A stretch of DNA of 64,000 nucleotides, from contig WAOW01000005.1 in the NCBI GenBank assembly GCA_015521085.1, positions 124,001 to 188,000 on the forward strand. Reading direction: 5' to 3'. Origin of the DNA: Candidatus Thermodiscus eudorianus. Its GTDB lineage: Archaea; Thermoproteota; Thermoprotei_A; Sulfolobales; Acidilobaceae. The notes under the pieces were generated by a model. The model did not search any database. It saw only the letters and a program-made list of their open reading frames with translations, and was not told the origin of the DNA. Made by a program: the position numbers and the translations under genes. Below are positions 62,908 to 64,000 of this stretch, piece by piece. Within the stretch, counting starts at the first letter, position 1; the number at the start of each line of letters is the position of its first letter.

Positions 62908-64000
62908 TTGCCGGTACTGAGGTTTAAGACCGAGAGGCTGGTCAGGCTAACCGGGCTCACTATAGGCGAGCTGCAAGAGGCGTTATTTAGACTCAAGTGC
63001 GAGACTGAACTAATAGAGGACGAGTTCGAAGTCGAGATAAACCCCGACAGGCCCGACATGTATCTGGGAGAAGGGATAGGTAGGGCAGTCCTGGGGTTAC
63101 AAGGTGCTAGGCTGGGCTGGCGAAAGCCAAGGACTACGACCACAGAGTATTCGCTGAGAGTAGAGCCCCCGGCCAAGAGACCCTATATTGCTGCGGCGGT
63201 AATCTACAACGTCAACGTCGATGAAGACTTTCTCCCCGAGCTAATACAGTTCCAAGAGAAGCTCCACGATACGATAGGGAGGAGGAGGAAAAAAGTCGCC
63301 ATAGGCTTCCATGACCTAGAGAAGCTACCTTCAACCAGTCTCAAATACACAAGCGTAAAAACTAGTGAGGAAATGAAGCCATTAGAGCACGGGGAAAAGA
63401 TGACAATCGGCGAGATTCTGAGGACTACACCTCAGGGTGAAAAGTATGGCACCCTGTCCCTGGACAGCAGGGATAACTCGCACCCCGCTCTATACTCGGG
63501 TGACGAGATAATCGCGATTCCACCCGTCATTAACTCTGACATCACCCGGATGGAACCTGGGACACGAGATCTGTTCGTAGACGTGACGGGGACAGATCTA
63601 CAAACCGTTTTAAAGGTACTCGATATAATCGCGTCTAACCTAGCCGAGCGGCCCGGCGTCTACATAGGCATGGTAAAGGTGGTCAACGCCGATGACAATA
63701 GCATACTCCACACGCCCGTTCTTAAATTCGAGAAGTTAACATTGAAGAGCGACTATGTGAATTCGACTCTAGGACTCTCACTGAGGCCCCCTGATATAAA
63801 GAACGCCCTGGAACGGATGCTGTATAACGTAGAGATGTCCGGGGCGGATCTACACGTTGAAGTACCACCCTTCAGAGCCGACGTACTAGGCGGGATAGAC
63901 CTGGTCGAAGACATAGCAATGGCCATCGGTTACGAGGAACTCGGCTTTAATAGACCCGTTGTAACCGATCCAGGCAAGCTAATGGCCGAAACCAGAGTAT
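62908..64000 (+). CDS. pheT: phenylalanyl-tRNA synthetase beta subunit (3' end beyond window)
   Basis: Begins with TTG 62908, AGGTG lying eight bases upstream, and runs open for 364 codons to the window edge. VRLTGLTIGELQEALFRLKC and EINPDRPDMYLGEGIGRAV are the typical N-terminal region of archaeal PheT. VNADDNSILHTPVLKFEKL, near the B3/B4-like region, and DLVEDIAMAIGYEEL also fit. It forms the heterotetramer with PheS. No stop is reached. Confidence 0.95.
   Translation, partial: MPVLRFKTERLVRLTGLTIGELQEALFRLKCETELIEDEFEVEINPDRPDMYLGEGIGRAVLGLQGARLGWRKPRTTTTEYSLRVEPPAKRPYIAAAVIYNVNVDEDFLPELIQFQEKLHDTIGRRRKKVAIGFHDLEKLPSTSLKYTSVKTSEEMKPLEHGEKMTIGEILRTTPQGEKYGTLSLDSRDNSHPALYSGDEIIAIPPVINSDITRMEPGTRDLFVDVTGTDLQTVLKVLDIIASNLAERPGVYIGMVKVVNADDNSILHTPVLKFEKLTLKSDYVNSTLGLSLRPPDIKNALERMLYNVEMSGADLHVEVPPFRADVLGGIDLVEDIAMAIGYEELGFNRPVVTDPGKLMAETRV

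Noticed and set aside
1-64000. CRISPR arrays, insertion sequences, integrase/att sites, rRNA genes
   Set aside because: No regular repeat-spacer pattern, transposase motif, or rRNA sequence was seen; only one tRNA was found.

Overview
The window is about 64 kb of a thermophilic crenarchaeal chromosome, most likely Desulfurococcales. The evidence is archaeal/eukaryote-type information genes (aEF-2, eL15, eL18, eL37A/eL43, eS1, SBDS, exosome, RNase P proteins, prefoldin, Brix), archaeal TATA boxes with Shine-Dalgarno sites of GGGGTG/GGAGGTG type, frequent GTG and TTG starts, and a peroxiredoxin very close to the Aeropyrum type. Genus cannot be fixed from sequence alone. Coding density is very high. 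There is no rRNA, CRISPR array, insertion sequence or integrated element, and no gene-free stretch over 300 bases. The largest gaps, about 180-200 bases each at 7298-7479 and 13074-13277, hold promoters.

Layout. 0.9-7.4 kb: leuS-tatD (minus), a small unknown gene, then an unusual minus operon of PMT-type glycosyltransferase, nitrilase-family hydrolase and PhoH-KH ATPase. 7.5-13 kb: TRAM protein, unknown gene, geranylgeranyl-reductase-family enzyme, an unknown gene coupled to an SftH/MrfA-type helicase, and a peroxiredoxin with a striking operator-like inverted repeat. 13.3-20.8 kb: tRNA-Gly(GCC), a dolichol/phytol-kinase-like gene, then rps15, a RecJ/Cdc45-like gene, pcc1 and rps3ae, followed by a THUMP protein, a GlmU-like nucleotidylyltransferase and a B12/radical SAM protein. 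20.8-32 kb is the archaeal exosome-proteasome superoperon, split over both strands: eL15, COG1325, RNase P p30 and Pop5 on minus; psmA, SBDS, rrp4, rrp41, rrp42, eL43, Brix, a second Pcc1-like gene, prefoldin beta, DUF3194-like, DHH phosphoesterase and XPF nuclease on plus. 32.1-34.4 kb: aEF-2.

34.5-44.7 kb is an eleven-gene complex I operon, nuoABCDHIJKMLN, without nuoE, nuoF or nuoG, so the membrane complex probably takes electrons from ferredoxin or an unlinked donor. It is followed by an MfnA-like decarboxylase, an FdhE-like zinc-ribbon protein, a membrane protein and metallo-beta-lactamase pair, an anchored surface protein and pyrophosphatase. 49.5-54.5 kb is the rpl7ae/rps13-rps4-rps11-rpoD-rpl18e-rpl13-rps9-rpoN-rps2 cluster. 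It runs into memo, a divergent gene in the mevalonate kinase position, isopentenyl phosphate kinase, IDI-2 and GGPP synthase for archaeal lipids, then gltX, pheS and a truncated pheT.

The most unusual signals are: a Pop5 RNase P subunit carrying an apparent membrane anchor; two genes whose conserved N-termini lie upstream of any ATG/GTG/TTG start; the peroxiredoxin inverted repeat; two Pcc1-like genes; and a degenerate GHMP-like protein where mevalonate kinase is expected. No clearly new multi-gene system was found.
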